From Crocodylus rhombifer (Eukaryota > Chordata > Crocodylia > Crocodylidae), in contig JAVSML010020357.1 of NCBI GenBank assembly GCA_038503035.1, positions 186,001 to 250,000 of the forward strand: DNA of 64,000 nucleotides. Direction: 5' to 3'. The position numbers and the translations under genes were made by a program. Below are positions 42,200 through 55,005 of this stretch, piece by piece (within the stretch, counting starts at the first letter, position 1; each line of letters opens with the position of its first letter). The notes below the pieces were generated by a model. That model saw only the letters and a list, made by a program, of their open reading frames with translations. It had not been told where the DNA came from and ran no database searches.

Positions 42200-43150
42200 G
42201 CCTGCCCCTCCGACCACTAGAGCCGGAGGCCCCCTCCCCCCCCGGAAGCGAGGACACGAGGGCTGCTCCTTTCCAGCACGGCTGCCGCAGCCGAGGCCCC
42301 CCAGGCTGGGCTGCACCCCCAGCACTGAGGGGGCTGCGGGGGAAGGAGGAGGAGGCAACCGGGGGGGGGGCGCGGGCAGCGCAGCGGTCAGCCCCGCTCT
42401 CCTCCCTCCCTCCCTCCTTGTGAGGCCGCTGCCCCCGGCGGTGTCCGGGGAGGGGGAGAGGGGGGGCGGGCCCTGCCAGCGGGGGGAGCGCGGCGCGGCG
42501 CGGCAGCCCCCTCCCCTCCCGCGCTCGCTGCCGCCTTCCCTCACCGCGCGGCCGGGCTGCGCTGCCGCCGCCGCCTCCATCTTGTCCCCCCGCCCGCCCG
42601 CCCGCCCGCAGCAGCAGCAGGAGCCGGAGCCGCCGGAGCGAGCGGGGAGCAGCAGCCGGGCCGCGGCGGGGCCATGAGGAGGCGGCGCTGAGGCGGCGAG
42701 CCGACATCTTGCCCCCTCCCCCGGCCCCCCCTGGTGTGCGCGCCCGGCCGCGCGCGGGGGAGGCGGCGGCGCAGCCCCGGAGCCGCGGCGGCGGCGGCGG
42801 AGGAGGCGGAGGAGCGGGCAGGTAACGCGGGCCCCGGCGCCCCCTCCCGCAGCCTGGGGTCACGGCAAGGTGAGCGGGAGGAGCGGGCGGACGCGCTGCG
42901 ACCGGCCCCAGGACGGCGCGGGGCGGGGGGGGTGAGGCCCGGGGCGGCCGAGCCCCCGCCGCCATCTTGGGCCCCCCTTCGCTTGCCGCACGGCTAGCCC
43001 CGCCCCCCTTCTCCCGCCCCATTGGCTCAGCCGGGAGCCAGACCCCCCCCTGTTCCGGCCCGCGGGTCTCGTCTTGCCATTGGGCGCGGGGCGAGGATGG
43101 ACGGCGGCAGCGGCCAATGGCAGCGGAGACCTAGCTGCTGCCCCTCTTCC
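42200..43150. promoter_or_regulatory. BRPF3: BRPF3 CpG-island promoter
   Basis: Very high GC with dense CpG in an otherwise CpG-poor window; no TATA box. It contains a full YY1-type site GCCGCCATCTTGG (42958-42970), two weaker CATCTTG sites (about 42578 and 42705), and three CCAAT/ATTGG boxes (near 43020, 43079 and 43114). It is the only CpG island upstream of the BRPF3 coding exons and in the right orientation relative to them, so I take it as that gene's promoter. The transcription start is not determinable from sequence. Confidence 0.8.
42600..42869 (+). other. BRPF3: BRPF3 non-coding exon 1 (putative)
   Basis: Two good plus-strand splice donors lie in the island: GGGCAG/GTAACG after 42821 and GGCAAG/GTGAGC after 42869. 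Either could end a 5'UTR exon joined to the coding exon that starts near 55195. The 5' limit given is arbitrary. Confidence 0.4.
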
Positions 43151-43680
43151 CCCTCTTCCACACCTGCGCTGAGGCCTGATACCGCTTATTGCAGGGCGCT
43201 GGTGGGGGGAAGCTCCCTGGACATGGGGCGTGCAGCTGCTGGTGCCTCCCCTTGACCCTGCACACTCCATGCTGCTTGGATGGGCCTTTGCTGAGACCCG
43301 ACGCAACTCATTGCTCATGCCATCTTGCGCCCCCCCCCCGTGTCATTTCTCTCCTGAGGCCTAACAGGCAACATGGTGGCCTACGTCATCCCCACCTGCA
43401 AGCAGGTTTCCTGGGGGAGCGCCAGGCACAGCTCATGGCTATCCCTAATGTGGAGCCTGGACACCAGCAGTGAGGCCGGCCCCTGGTTTAGTAGAGATCC
43501 CCCCCGGGGTTAACGTCTGGCCCAATTCCTAGCATGCATTTCTGTTTTTCTGGCTACGTGCACCATCCCTTGCTGAGGCTTGACACCGCCCTGCTCTGCT
43601 ATATTTTGCTATGTCAACAGTTACTTGCCTGGTTCCTTAGTCCCCTTTATCAAGGCTGGACTCACCTCATTGCATGTGCC

Positions 43681-43806
43681 ATCATGAGTGGGTATATCCC
43701 ATGCTAAAAATCCCATTGCACGCACTATATCATTAGTGAGTGTATCCTGTGCTAAAAACCCCATTGCACACATTACCACTAGTGGGTACATCCCATGCTA
43801 AAAACC
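43681..43806. repeat. 48-bp minisatellite, ~2.6 copies
   Basis: Units start at 43681, 43729 and about 43775. Each has a GAGTGGGTATATCCCATGCT-like core followed by AAAAAYCCCATTGCACRCA. Units are about 85% alike by eye. Confidence 0.85.
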
Positions 43807-46800
43807 CAAGCAGGCTTGCTAAAGCTCAATGAAGCCACTGACAAGTTGTAGCTGTATTGTGCCTCTGCTGAGCCCTGGCAGCTCATTTTATACTTTAGCA
43901 GGTGTATGAGGGCAGAAGGGTCCACACTGTCTGAAAACATGCTGTGAGTTTTGCCTGTGGAAAGGAGCAGAGTTGCGGACATGGCAGCCTGGCAGGCGTG
44001 CAAGCAGCCAGGGGTTCGTGGGCCTTGTGGAAGAAGTAGGATCACATGGGCAGGAGCATGGCTAGTGTTAGTTGTCAGTGCGAGATAGGGTTTTTGTTTA
44101 GTGGCATTTATTTATTTATTTGTGTTGACAAAAGATAGGATTTGGGTGTTTACCTGATGCCTTGGGAGGAAAAAAAACTATAAATCACAACAAACATAAA
44201 CAAGGGGCTCTCCACAACTTGTACTGTCATCCCATGCTCTCCTACACTGCCACTGAGAAGAGGGAAAAGAGAGGGGCCAGGGTGTTTAAAGTAGGGGTGT
44301 CCACACCACATCCCCCCTGCCCTAGTCTCTCAAGCATACCCCACCCAGCTGCTCCTACTCTTTCATGCCAAACCTGGAGATACGGTTTATGCTCTAAGGG
44401 CAGCTGTTGTTGAACACACTGGCGACAGAGACCTGGACAGTGGTTGGGGGGTAGGAGGTGGGCCCAGAGCAGCTCTGAGGCCACATTTCCAGGTTGCTGT
44501 AGGAGCCGGGAGGTGGGGCATGGTTGAGCTCCCTGGGGATGTGATGTAGGCATAGCCGGTGTGTTAAAAATGTGGACAAATGACAACTGTGAGAACTCCT
44601 CCTAGAGCATCCTGCCAGGAACTCCTTGATTGTATTGAAGGAGCTGCAGCATGAGCACTTCTCGCTTCTGCTGCTCTCAGCTGTGCCAGTACGCCTGGGG
44701 AAAGAGGCAGCTTCTCAGGTAACCAGATCCTAAACCATTCAGGATGTTAAAAGCTAAAACCCACACCTTGAATTCCACCTGGACCCTTAATGGAAGCCAA
44801 GTTTGATGATGGAATACTGCTCTATCTAGTGTGCTGCTGTCACGCAACTTGGCTTATTAAATGGGCAACTACATTCTACGTCAGCTTCAGTGGCTGGAAG
44901 TTCCCAAGCAGCAGCCCCCTTGAGAGAACATTATACTGATCTAATCTTTAGGTAGGAAAAGCACGGGAAAATTGCAGCAAAGTTCATTTTGGACAGAAAA
45001 GTTTGTAGATGGAAAAATACTCTTGGTTACATCAGCTATCTGAGAGCAGCCTGGGATCTCACAGCTACCTCAGATTATACACCTATTTTGCAAATGTTGC
45101 TTGTGTGCTCTCAGTGACCAGCACTGACATAAATTCCAACAATTCCAGCTGCTTCCCTTAGGCCAGCAGCATTATCTCACTTTTGTCTGGATTGAGTCAC
45201 AGCCATCTAGCTTTTATTCAAGCACCCATTCATTTTGACACTGGACAGTTTATTTCACAGCTCTGGCTGGATCAGTCGTGATGGCAGTATAGGTCTGAGT
45301 GTCATCTGTACTGAATACTTACTAATCCTCTGTGAGAGGTATTTTAGACACAGTGAACAAGAGAGTTGGCAACATCGACCCTTATACCACCCCAAAATCC
45401 AGATCTCAGGAAACCTGTTTGCACCATGACTGTCCTTTTGGTTCTCAGAATATCAGGCATGGAGCCACACAAAATCAACTTCTTCCACCCCTGCTAATGT
45501 CCACAAATAAACTAAGAAACCTCAGAGCCAACTTGGATGGCTGTTTCATCTTTTGCCCAGCAGTCAGTGCAGTTTCTTATCCTTTGCCCAGGCCATCAAC
45601 AGGACTTCTGGGATCTGAGGAATGGAATAATAGCTAGATTTGCCTCATCACAGCCTTCTGAATTAACCTTCCTTAAAAATGAGAGGGGATAGTCAGTCCT
45701 CTGTCAGCCAGAGTGTTTGCATTAAGAATTTGTTTGCAAAAAGGCATTTTTGAAGAACTGCTTGAACTTGCCCCTGTAGTGAAACATTGATATTTTGACC
45801 CACAGCAGACCTAGGGCCTAGGATTTTTCCACTCATGTTCACTTGCCAGAAAGGACAGGAGTCCAACTTGCAGTTCATGTGTGAAGCTGTCCCAGCACCT
45901 CTTAGTAAGTGATCCTGGCTGGAACTCTATTAGAAAAGACAAAGTGTATTTGCCAGACATGGTACAGCACAGTCTAAATGAGCAATTCTTTCTGCAAAGT
46001 TAGCATGAAAATGTCACAACAGAAACACGACTCAGCAACCCACTGAAGGGCTCACCAGCTAAACAGCAAAGCTGTGTAGAGTTGGACAAAGTTTTGTGGA
46101 TGCTGTGGTGAAAGTGAAAAATCCTTAGCACAGTCACAATATGCGATTGGAGAAATTTCACGTGGCACAGTCTGCTTAGAGCTCCTGCCTCTGACATCCA
46201 GGTTGCCTGCCTTTCATGTTTTGTCTCCACTTCTGAGGCTGAGCTCCAGTGAAAGAAGTGCACCAAGCCTCAGATTGAAGGAAACAGTGAAACAGTGGCA
46301 GGCCCATAACAAAAGTCAAGTCTGTTCTTCTTTCTTTTCGACCCCTACAACCAGATTCAGAGAGTGTGCCCTCCTTCAAGAGCGGAAACTGCAACTACAT
46401 CGTTCAGTCCCCTGGCAGCTGTGTAATGTTGGGATGAACCAGAGGAATTGCTATTTATGTGGCTTTTGAAATCACCAAGCGCCATCAGGTTTGCTGGTTC
46501 CTGTGTCACTGCAATGAAGAACCTAGTCATTGCAGACTGAGCTGCTTCATCAATGTGGAGTGGCCTGTGCACCACCCCTAACCCCATGTTAGGCTGCATC
46601 CTGAGGCTCACATGAGTTGCACATGGGCAGTCAGATGGAGCACTGGTACCGGAGGTCACTTCTGTCTGATGTCAGATGGAAAAAGCATGTCTGTGCCTCT
46701 TCCCTGAGAGCTTTTTCATACTGAACCAAATACCTAGCTGGAGTCAAATGTATCCCAGATGGTCTTGTAGTATCATCCGGACTTCACGTGCAAAAAGCAA

Positions 46801-49415
46801 GGGGCTCTGTCTTTATTATACCATGGATAGTTTTAACATTTTAGCCTTGTATTCAGCAGCATGAATCCTGCTCCTCACATCTTGTTCACTGAGAATGGTT
46901 TACTGAAATCAGAGGACCCAGAATTTTACTACTTGGCCTTAGTTTACGCTTCTTGTCTTAATCAGTGTGTGATATTTTCTTGTTTGGTCTCTTGGTTACT
47001 AGACTTTGTCTGCCTGCAGTCTTCTGCATCCTCAGCCCAGGAGACTGTGGCCCAGCCTTTTTGGCCAACCATAGACAATTAGTGGAGGAAACAGGTGTTC
47101 AGATAAGAACCTCCAGGGCAGGTCATGACTTCTAGAGCACAATTCCCCTGGCATGCTGCTATTTCCCAAGGTACGTCCACCCAGATGGTACCTGACTGCT
47201 TCAACCCTTGCTGCATTCCCTGTGGGATTCTCTGCTACTTCTTGAGGGGCTCTCATTCCCAGCCACTTGCTCTTAAACCACCTCTGTTCCTTCCATGTAA
47301 ACCAATCCAGCTGTACCCACAAAACAAGGCAGATGCAATTAAAAAAATCCCAAACCACCACCCATTCAAGTGTCAGTGGCTTTCTTCCAGCTCTACTCAG
47401 TGGTGATGGAGGAGCTGACTTACATCTTCCCCTGGCAGCTCTCACGGGTAAGAGAGTGCAGCGTCTGGCTTTGGCGGGTGGAAGTGGGACAGGTGGCTGG
47501 AATGTAGGTTGCTGGCACAAGTATATTGCCAAAGAAAGAGTCTGACCTTGTGATAAGTGGGAGGAACGTGGATGTTTACAGTGGCTAAGCAAACTTGGAT
47601 GGTTGGTTGCGTTGTTACTCTGGAAGTGAGTTCTGGAGGCCCATTAGGCAAAGTCTGAAGCTGAATGGCACTGGCAATCAATTGGCAAAGGCACAGTGGG
47701 CTGTTGATACTGGGAAAAAAGGTGCTTTAATTACCAGTACAGAGGGAGATCTCCAGAGAGGCACCAGGGGAATGTGACTTGACTTCATTGGGGTAGGGTT
47801 TAGGAAGAAGTGATGCATAACAGCATGGGAAGGACATCTAACAGAACGAAGGATGCAAAGGGAAGGGCTGGGCGTCATTGGAAAGGAGTGGAATATAATA
47901 GAGGGTGTTGAAGTTAGGAGGGTGCTGGAAAATAATATTGAAATTCTGGAAGCATACATACAGCATGAAGGTAAATCAGGGCAGCATTTTGCCCTTAGAC
48001 TGGAGGACCCATTTGTGCCATTGAAGCGTTGCAGGCTAGAGAATGAAACTGCTCCCCAAAACCGGGTAGGAAAGAGCCACATGGTCCAATGCGTATGTAA
48101 GAGCCATGCTATTTTGTTTGGTTGTGTTGCTCTCTAGGAACCTGTCCCACGGTTCCTGGCACAGTACCCGGAAGCAGTGGATGACGGGAGATTTTTGAAA
48201 ACTTGCCAGTGCAGTGTGGGGACAGCGAGTGGAGGACTGTGTGAACCTTTGTGTTGTTACACTGGTGGCCTTGTCCACATCACAACCAAACCAGAACAGC
48301 CCAAAATGTGTAGTATTTAGTTCTGCTGAAATCAAGCTTAGTCTGTATTTCAACATGTGTGTCTGCTGTCAGGAATGCTCTTTTGGGCTACCGGGAGAAG
48401 TGTTTTACATGTGAGCATGGTGCCTAGGAGAATTCATAGAATAGCAACGTTTAAGCGTGCAGAAGACCTTGGTGTTTGCGCAGACATATTTCAAGCCATT
48501 TGTTTTGGAGATTTGTTAACATTGTGGAGATAGGGTCTGAACATCAGGACAGCTACAATATCCCTTCTGAGACTAGCGGTTCTCCCTGACCCTGCCATTC
48601 ATAATGGTTTCAGTGTTTCTGCATCGTATTAAATAATTGTGTTTTGTAAGTCGGTTGTTTTATGGCAGCCTGTTGCTATGGTAGAGACCCTGCTTGCATA
48701 ATTTCTGGCAATGTGATTGTGTCAGTAAGACAACACACATCTCACCTGTGTGCTTTGGGTTAGCGAGTGACTTAGCTTTTGCTACAGCAGGTCCTAGCCT
48801 GTGGTACATGCTGGCCCTGAAATCTTAACTGTCTAAATGTCTTTCCTTCAAAAAAGCATCTAAACAGCTTTATTTTCTATCCCCAAATGTACTAGTTACA
48901 GTGACTTCAATAGAGCCTTACCCTCGTTAGGGTGCATGCATACATTTTTTGAAGGAGCCTTAGGAACGTAGGGCCATCTCTGTTAGTTCACCTGAGTAGT
49001 AGAATTTAATTCCGTTTCTACAAACCTGAGGCCAGCTTCAGTTTTCACAGGCTGCCCCATCACTTATGCCATTTATGCACTTTATTCTCCCTCATGTGAG
49101 CCATGCTTCACTCCTCACTGGCCTGGGTGATGCCCAGTCCCCCCCGGGCTGGATCCAACCTCTTTGTGGGTAAATCTGGCCTGTGGGCCTAGGTTGCCAA
49201 CACCTGGTTTACTACGATGATCTGGGAAGGAAGTTGAGTAAGAATATCGTGTCTCTTTTCTTGGACCTCCCTTTTCTTACTGCCTCATTTGATCCCTTTG
49301 TTAGCTCCCTTCCTAAGCTGCAGTTTTCCCAGGCAATACTCAGACTGTCTCAGCAAGCACATCCCACCTTTGTGTTTCAGGTCAGCGGGTGACTTAGCTC
49401 TTACTGTTACAGGTA

Positions 49416-50113
49416 CAGGCATACCTCGGAGATACGGCGGATTCGGTTCCAGACCACCGCAATAAAGCGAATATCGCAATAAAGCGAGTCACACGAATTT
49501 TTTGGTTTCCCAGTGCATATAAAAGTTATGTTTACACTATACTATAGTCTATTAAGTGTGCAATAGCATTATGTCTAAAAAAAAATGTACATACCTTAAT
49601 TAAAAAATACTTTATTGCTAAAAAATGCTAACCATCATCTGAGCCTTCAGCGAGTCGTAATCTTTTTGCTGGTGGAGGGTCTTGCCTCGATGTTGATGGC
49701 TGCTGACTGATTAGGGTGGTGGTTGCTGAAGATTAAGGTGGCTGTGGCAATTTCTTAAAATAAGACGACAATGAAGTTTGCCGCATCGACTGACTCTTCC
49801 TTTCATGAAAGATTTCTCTGTAGCATGCGATGCTGTTTGATAGCATTTTACCCACAGTGGAACTTCTTTCAAAAGATCACAGATCACCATAACAAATATA
49901 ATAATAATGAAAAAGTTTGAAATATTGCGAGAATTACCAAAATGTGACACAGAGACACGAAGTGAGCAAATGCTGTTGGAAAAATGGCACCGATGGAAAA
50001 ATGGCGCCGATAGACTTGCTCGACGCAGGGCTGCCACAAACCTTCAATTTGTAAAAAAACGCAGTATCTGCAAAGCGCAATAAAGCGAAGCGCAATAAAA
50101 CGAGGTATGCCTG
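49416..50113 (-). mobile_element. Tigger1-like (pogo/Tc1-mariner) internally deleted transposon
   Basis: 698 bp between two TA dinucleotides (49414-49415 and 50114-50115). The left end CAGGCATACCTCGGAGATA and the right end (reverse complement) CAGGCATACCTCGTTTTATT are the two distinct termini of Tigger1. The inner terminal sequence with repeated GCAATAAAGCG and the subterminal GGCGCCATTTTTCC also match. On the minus strand, 49880-49628 decodes to the last ~80 residues of the transposase: starts [20 protein letters not shown], ends in a terminal SDDG then TAG, with one premature TAA. About 1.7 kb of the middle is deleted, with the joint near 49875-49885. The match is from memory of the mammalian consensus and looks close throughout. 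Confidence 0.9.
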
Positions 50114-51594
50114 TACTAGGCTGTGGCAGTCACTTTCTCTGGAATCTGCTTCTTTGCTTTAAAAAGCATCTAGCAACTTGCTTTTCTTAGGCATGATATT
50201 TACAGTGACTGCTTTCCTTCCTGGGTCCTTTTGTAGTGAACAGCTTGTTGGCTTGTATCCCTCCAACAGGGTTGCCTTATTTTATTTGAAAAGTCTGTTA
50301 TTGCACAGACTGAGACAGACTCAGGACATGTGAAATTGGCTTCTTTACTACCTGTTGATCAAGTGCTTAGTAGTGCTTTAAGTGCAAGGTGTTGAAATGC
50401 ATGGTCTCTCTGTTGCAGGTGGGGGCTGAAGTGAATTGCCGCTGTAGCTACAGGGCCTTGTATTAGCACCTGCCAGTTATTGTTATGGGTGCAAATTGAG
50501 TCTGTACAAAGGGAGGCCTCCCCCCTTGACAATTTACCCCTGAACCCTGGGTGCATTGTATGATCCTTCACTGGTTATACTTTAGAGCTGGATCTTGATT
50601 GCTAATTACTGGAGCTAATTCACTACTGTTGTAGGACCCAAGCCTGCAAGTTCTTTCTTATTCTTGTCTTGTGAGGGTTTTGCAGCACCCAAGAGTTTTA
50701 TAGACCTGGAGGGATGCAGTTTATTAATACAAACATGGGTTCTAATGGTTTTTCATGACTGCAGGTTTTCTAGGAAGGGCTGAATTTATGTAATTCAAAA
50801 AAACCAATGGGTGAGGCAGCAGTTCAGCCCCTTAATACACCCTCTCTGAGACAAGTGATAAGCAGTAAGTGCGCATATCATCTCAGGAGGCTTTTGCACT
50901 CTGGTTTTACACCCTGCTGTCACTCTCTTCTTTGGCCTGCTGCCTCGTGTCCTTTAGCCCATTTCTTCCCACAGCTTATTTTTTTGTCCTCGCTCTCCTC
51001 CCAGGTTGTTCCCTGGCTTCCTTAGCTTTCCCTTCATATCCGTTTCCCACCTCTCTTCCAACCTAGTCCTCTTGTGGACAGTGCAGTGTCTTACCCTTCT
51101 CTAGCTGCTCCAACTCCAAAGTGACATGGAAACTCTGGCCCCAATATTCCACTCTTTTCATCTTTTTCTACCCCCTAAATGTTCCATTTGTTGTTTGAAG
51201 GGTGCTGGAAAGGATATTAATTTTCTTCCCTGTAGCACAGTCTTTCCCTTCACTATCTACCACCAGTCTATTGCTTGAGGTTGGAAATGAAACCTAGCCT
51301 GTGCCTCTCTGTGACAAGTGGGAACTCCTCGACCAGCACAGTACTGGCCACCCACCTATCTTTGGGCAACGCTGCCCACCTGCTTTCCTGCCATGCCTTG
51401 ATTGTAAATTACTGAGTTGTTAATTAGGCGGGAGGCTGCCTTTCGACTGCCCTGTTGACGAGGGCCAAATGTACACGCTCTGAGCATCCCTATGTGTGTC
51501 CCATGCCTCGCAGATGTTGCTCACAGCTATGCTAAGCTCCGGCCTGAGGCCAGGTTCAACTCATCACAGTATTGAGTTTCTTTCTTTCTGCCCT

Positions 51595-52700
51595 GCTAGG
51601 GCCACACTCATACCACCTCCTTCTCACCGAGGCCTCTGATGCTCCACTGGCTCTCACCCGGTCTCTCTCATACTGCCCTTTGTGGTACCACCCCTCCTCT
51701 CCAGGGGACCACACTCACCCTGCCCTCTCCCAAAGGGTCTTCAGGCTTGCTACTCTTCACTCCTTGGCCAGCAAACACACAGTCTTTGGGGCATCTCCTG
51801 CTACCCTCGCCTTAGCGAGCATTGGGTAGTTCACAAAATGCTGTGCTAACTCCGTCCCTGGTCTCATAGCCAGGTAACTCCCCACAGCTACTCCCTATTC
51901 AGGGAGCGATGGCTCACCCCCTGTTTTCCTCCTCTGCCGCCCTCCAGTCGGCCTCTGGTCCACCTATGGCCTCAGATGCCTGGAGGCTTACCCGGACCTA
52001 ACTCCAGCCCCGTGCTAGCAGGGCCTCCACTCAAACCCCTGCCGTACCCCAACACATGCCCCTTGCTCTCAGGGCTTCACCACTGCCGCTGTCTAGCCCG
52101 CCGCGTACTCTGGGGCCTGGGGTCAAACACCCCTGCAGGCTCAGGTGCCACTCGTCGGTGTGCCTGGCCCACAACTCACACCCTCTCACCAAGGCATCAA
52201 CTGCTCCTGTTATGGGGTCTTCCACCCCTTCAGGCTCAGGTGCTTCTCAAAACTCACCTGGTCTCCACTACACCCCTTTGGGGTCTTGCTCAGGTGTCCC
52301 CTATGAGTGTCCGTGGCCCCACTACTCCCTCTGATATTAAACCTGTAACCCACCAGGTGGTGAGGGCAGGAGTTTAGGTGCCCCAACCCACCTTACACCA
52401 GGGAGCCCTCAGTTCTGGCATATAAGTGGTCCTGCCCTGCCACAGGCAGGACTACTAGGCCTCCCTGTCCCAGCAGGATGCAGTTTTTGGTCATGCCCAG
52501 GACCAGTGAGGCTTCCTCCTTCCCCATAGCCTCACCCTAGCCTCTGAGATGTTCTTGGAGCAGCAGCTTTTCTGGGAGATGTTGCTTCCACGGTGCCTGG
52601 CAGCAAAACTATTTGTCTCCAGCCTTCCTGGCCTGGGACTTAAAATGGCCACTCATCAGGGCTGGGGCTGCACCTGCCTGCTGCCAGATCCAGGTTGTAA
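51595..52700. repeat. C-rich, repeat-like block (unclassified)
   Basis: Strand-asymmetric, C-rich sequence with recurring short phrases such as GGCTCAGGTGC (twice near 52138 and 52231) and TTGGGGTCTT / TGGGGTCTTCC. Possibly a degraded LTR or other dispersed repeat. No terminal structure or protein found, so left unclassified. Confidence 0.3.
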
Positions 52701-53190
52701 AGTGGGAGAGCACTGAAGTTGCCCTGCCACCCACCTTCCCCTTACCATGTTTAGCAGGGAAGGCTTTTCCCTGCTGCTCCCAAAAACTGGCTCCCCCAGA
52801 GCCTGTGATAGACCTAAAGTGGGGAGCACCCCACGGGTGCTCTGCCACATGCCCATTTAATTTCTTTGTAGACCCTGGCAAATATCAGAAGAAGGCGATG
52901 CGTTGTCCTCATGCTTGGCCCACAACATTGCTGCATTCTTCCTTGGGCTCTGTTTAGCTCATGCCATATGTCTGAAAGCACCAGCATATCTAATAATATA
53001 CCATTTTCTCTGGAGTGCTGTCTGGGGAACACTGTTCACAGGGACAGTGAGACAGACTGGTTTTTCACTGCCTTGGCTCACTTGTGTTGTATAGTCAAGG
53101 TACAAAGGCTTTTTAAATCAAGGTGGATTCAGATTTCTCCAAGTGTAGTGCTAATTTTGCAACAGCTACCATAAGACCTTCACGCTAGAG

Positions 53191-53512
53191 CAATGTTTCT
53201 CAACCTGGGTGCTTTAGCACCCTGTGGGGGTTGAGATTCTTTCAAGGGTGCTGCAAGGTGCCATGTGATGTGAGCACTATTAGGTGTGCAAATATGATTC
53301 ACAAGATAAACCCAGAGATTTTAAATAGAAGCCTATAGCAGTAAAAGCATTCGAACTTGCTTTCATCTTTCTGAGTTCTTTGCAACAAAAGAGTTTCTGT
53401 TTTATTTTTCTGTAGTCAAAATTGGAGTGAAAACTAAGAGCTGGCATTTTCTGACAGGTACCTTGAGTGTAATGAGGGGTGCCTCGAGTCTAAAAGAGGT
53501 TGAGAACCACTG
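53191..53512. mobile_element. hAT-type MITE
   Basis: 322 bp. Left end CAATGTTTCTCAACCTGGG, right end AGAGGTTGAGAACCACTG, inverted. The flanking 8-mers CGCTAGAG (53183-53190) and CACTAAAA (53513-53520) differ only by three G/A transitions, compatible with an aged target duplication. Confidence 0.8.
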
Positions 53513-54982
53513 CACTAAAATACCAGCTCAGCCATGTGAAGAGAACATGCAACACAGAATAAAACTTACTTTTAAAGATAACTCTTTTAAGTCTTTGCCC
53601 AGCCTTGGTGATTTCCATGCCTCTTTCTCCCAATCCCACTCAGTAGTCATTTCTTTGTGTCTGTCCAGTTTCTATCCACTCTTGACCCACCGAAGCTAAT
53701 ATCTTCACTAGACTTGTGAATCGGGTTGATTACTGATCCAGGTTGATTTGCAGATCAAAGCTACTTTTGCCATTAGAAACCAGTGATGCTCTATAGAAGG
53801 AATCTCCAGGTCTCTGAGGAAGTGGTTATTTGGACCGGGTGGAAGATTGAGAAAATTCCTTTCATACTTCCCTTGACACAAAAGAGAGCCATGATGAATG
53901 AATAACCAAGTCGTCACCAGTCCCTATGCTGTGTGTGGACGTTGCATTCTCCTGCTTGGAGCTATTTCTACAGCCATGCATGCTTTATTTATTAATTTAT
54001 TGCTTTGAATGTTCAAAACAATTGCCCATGGTGAAGTTTTGCATCCACGTACAATTATTATTACAGTTTATAAAATTGGATTTTTAGACTACACTATGCC
54101 ATGAAGACATGCAATGTCCCCAACCTACTTCAATCCAATCCTTTAGGCAGATACCTGGAAATGTCCCAGACAAGGAAGAGGCATTGCATTTGTCCTAGGA
54201 CAATTTGTGCCCATGTTTATCCCAGAACAGAAATGTCCTGGGATTGGTGTGTGCACACATTGCCCTTCCATTCAGAGTTTAGTGAGTGAGTGGCTGAATG
54301 CACTTTTCTGCTATTGATTCAACAGTGCAATCCTGGGGTAATCGTTTAGACACACTTTCTGAAGTCCTGGAAGAAACTGTTAGCACTTCTTATCCCATGC
54401 ACATTTTTAGGATTTGTCTCAGAACAACCGACACAGATCGCTGAATGATCCCACTTTGTCCCTAGGTACAATAGTTTTTCCTGGGATAAATACAATATCT
54501 GTTTGTAGCCCCAGCATTATTAGACCACTTCAGACAGCACTTGGCCAGATAAATCTCTTTCAAACCTCTCCATATGTGATTGCACACCATTTTCTTGAGA
54601 AAATGCCTAGCGCAACTCTCTGGGCCCATGTCTGAGTTCACTACTTTGGTGGACTTCTTGAAAAGGGTTGTATAAAGGCTACGTTGGAATGGCAGTTGCA
54701 ACCTTAGTTGTGTAAAATAGGCATTGCCACCATTGACAAAAGACTGCTTTCCCTCGATAGCCATATATCTGCAAATCCCATGGTGCATTTGATCAGCAGT
54801 GGGATTTTACTTTCAGGTATAGGTATGTAATACTCTTGTGTAGAATGCTTAACTGTTTTTTCTACTAGACTCTGGAAATATTGAAACATGTAGTGAATAA
54901 AAACAGCATTGTGATTTCCCAGGTAGGAACAGTGCTTCCTCTTAAGTTTGGAAGACACCCAGCACATTGCGTGAGCTACTGG

Positions 54983-55005
54983 AAATAATAATAATAATAA
55001 AAAAA
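54983..55005. repeat. (AAT)n microsatellite
   Basis: Short run of ATA/AAT trinucleotides ending in an A-run, ~190 bp before the first BRPF3 coding exon. Confidence 0.8.

Noticed and set aside
42165..43022. 285-codon minus-strand frame in the CpG island
   Set aside because: Pro/Ala/Arg/Gly-rich translation typical of random GC-rich DNA; no domain, no splice-consistent structure.
49711..50037. 108-codon minus-strand frame inside the Tigger1-like element
   Set aside because: Not the transposase frame; the real remnant lies in another frame and carries a premature stop.
51572..52377. C-rich open frames suggestive of a proline-rich gene
   Set aside because: No conserved motif or start context; recurring short phrases point to repeat or low-complexity sequence.
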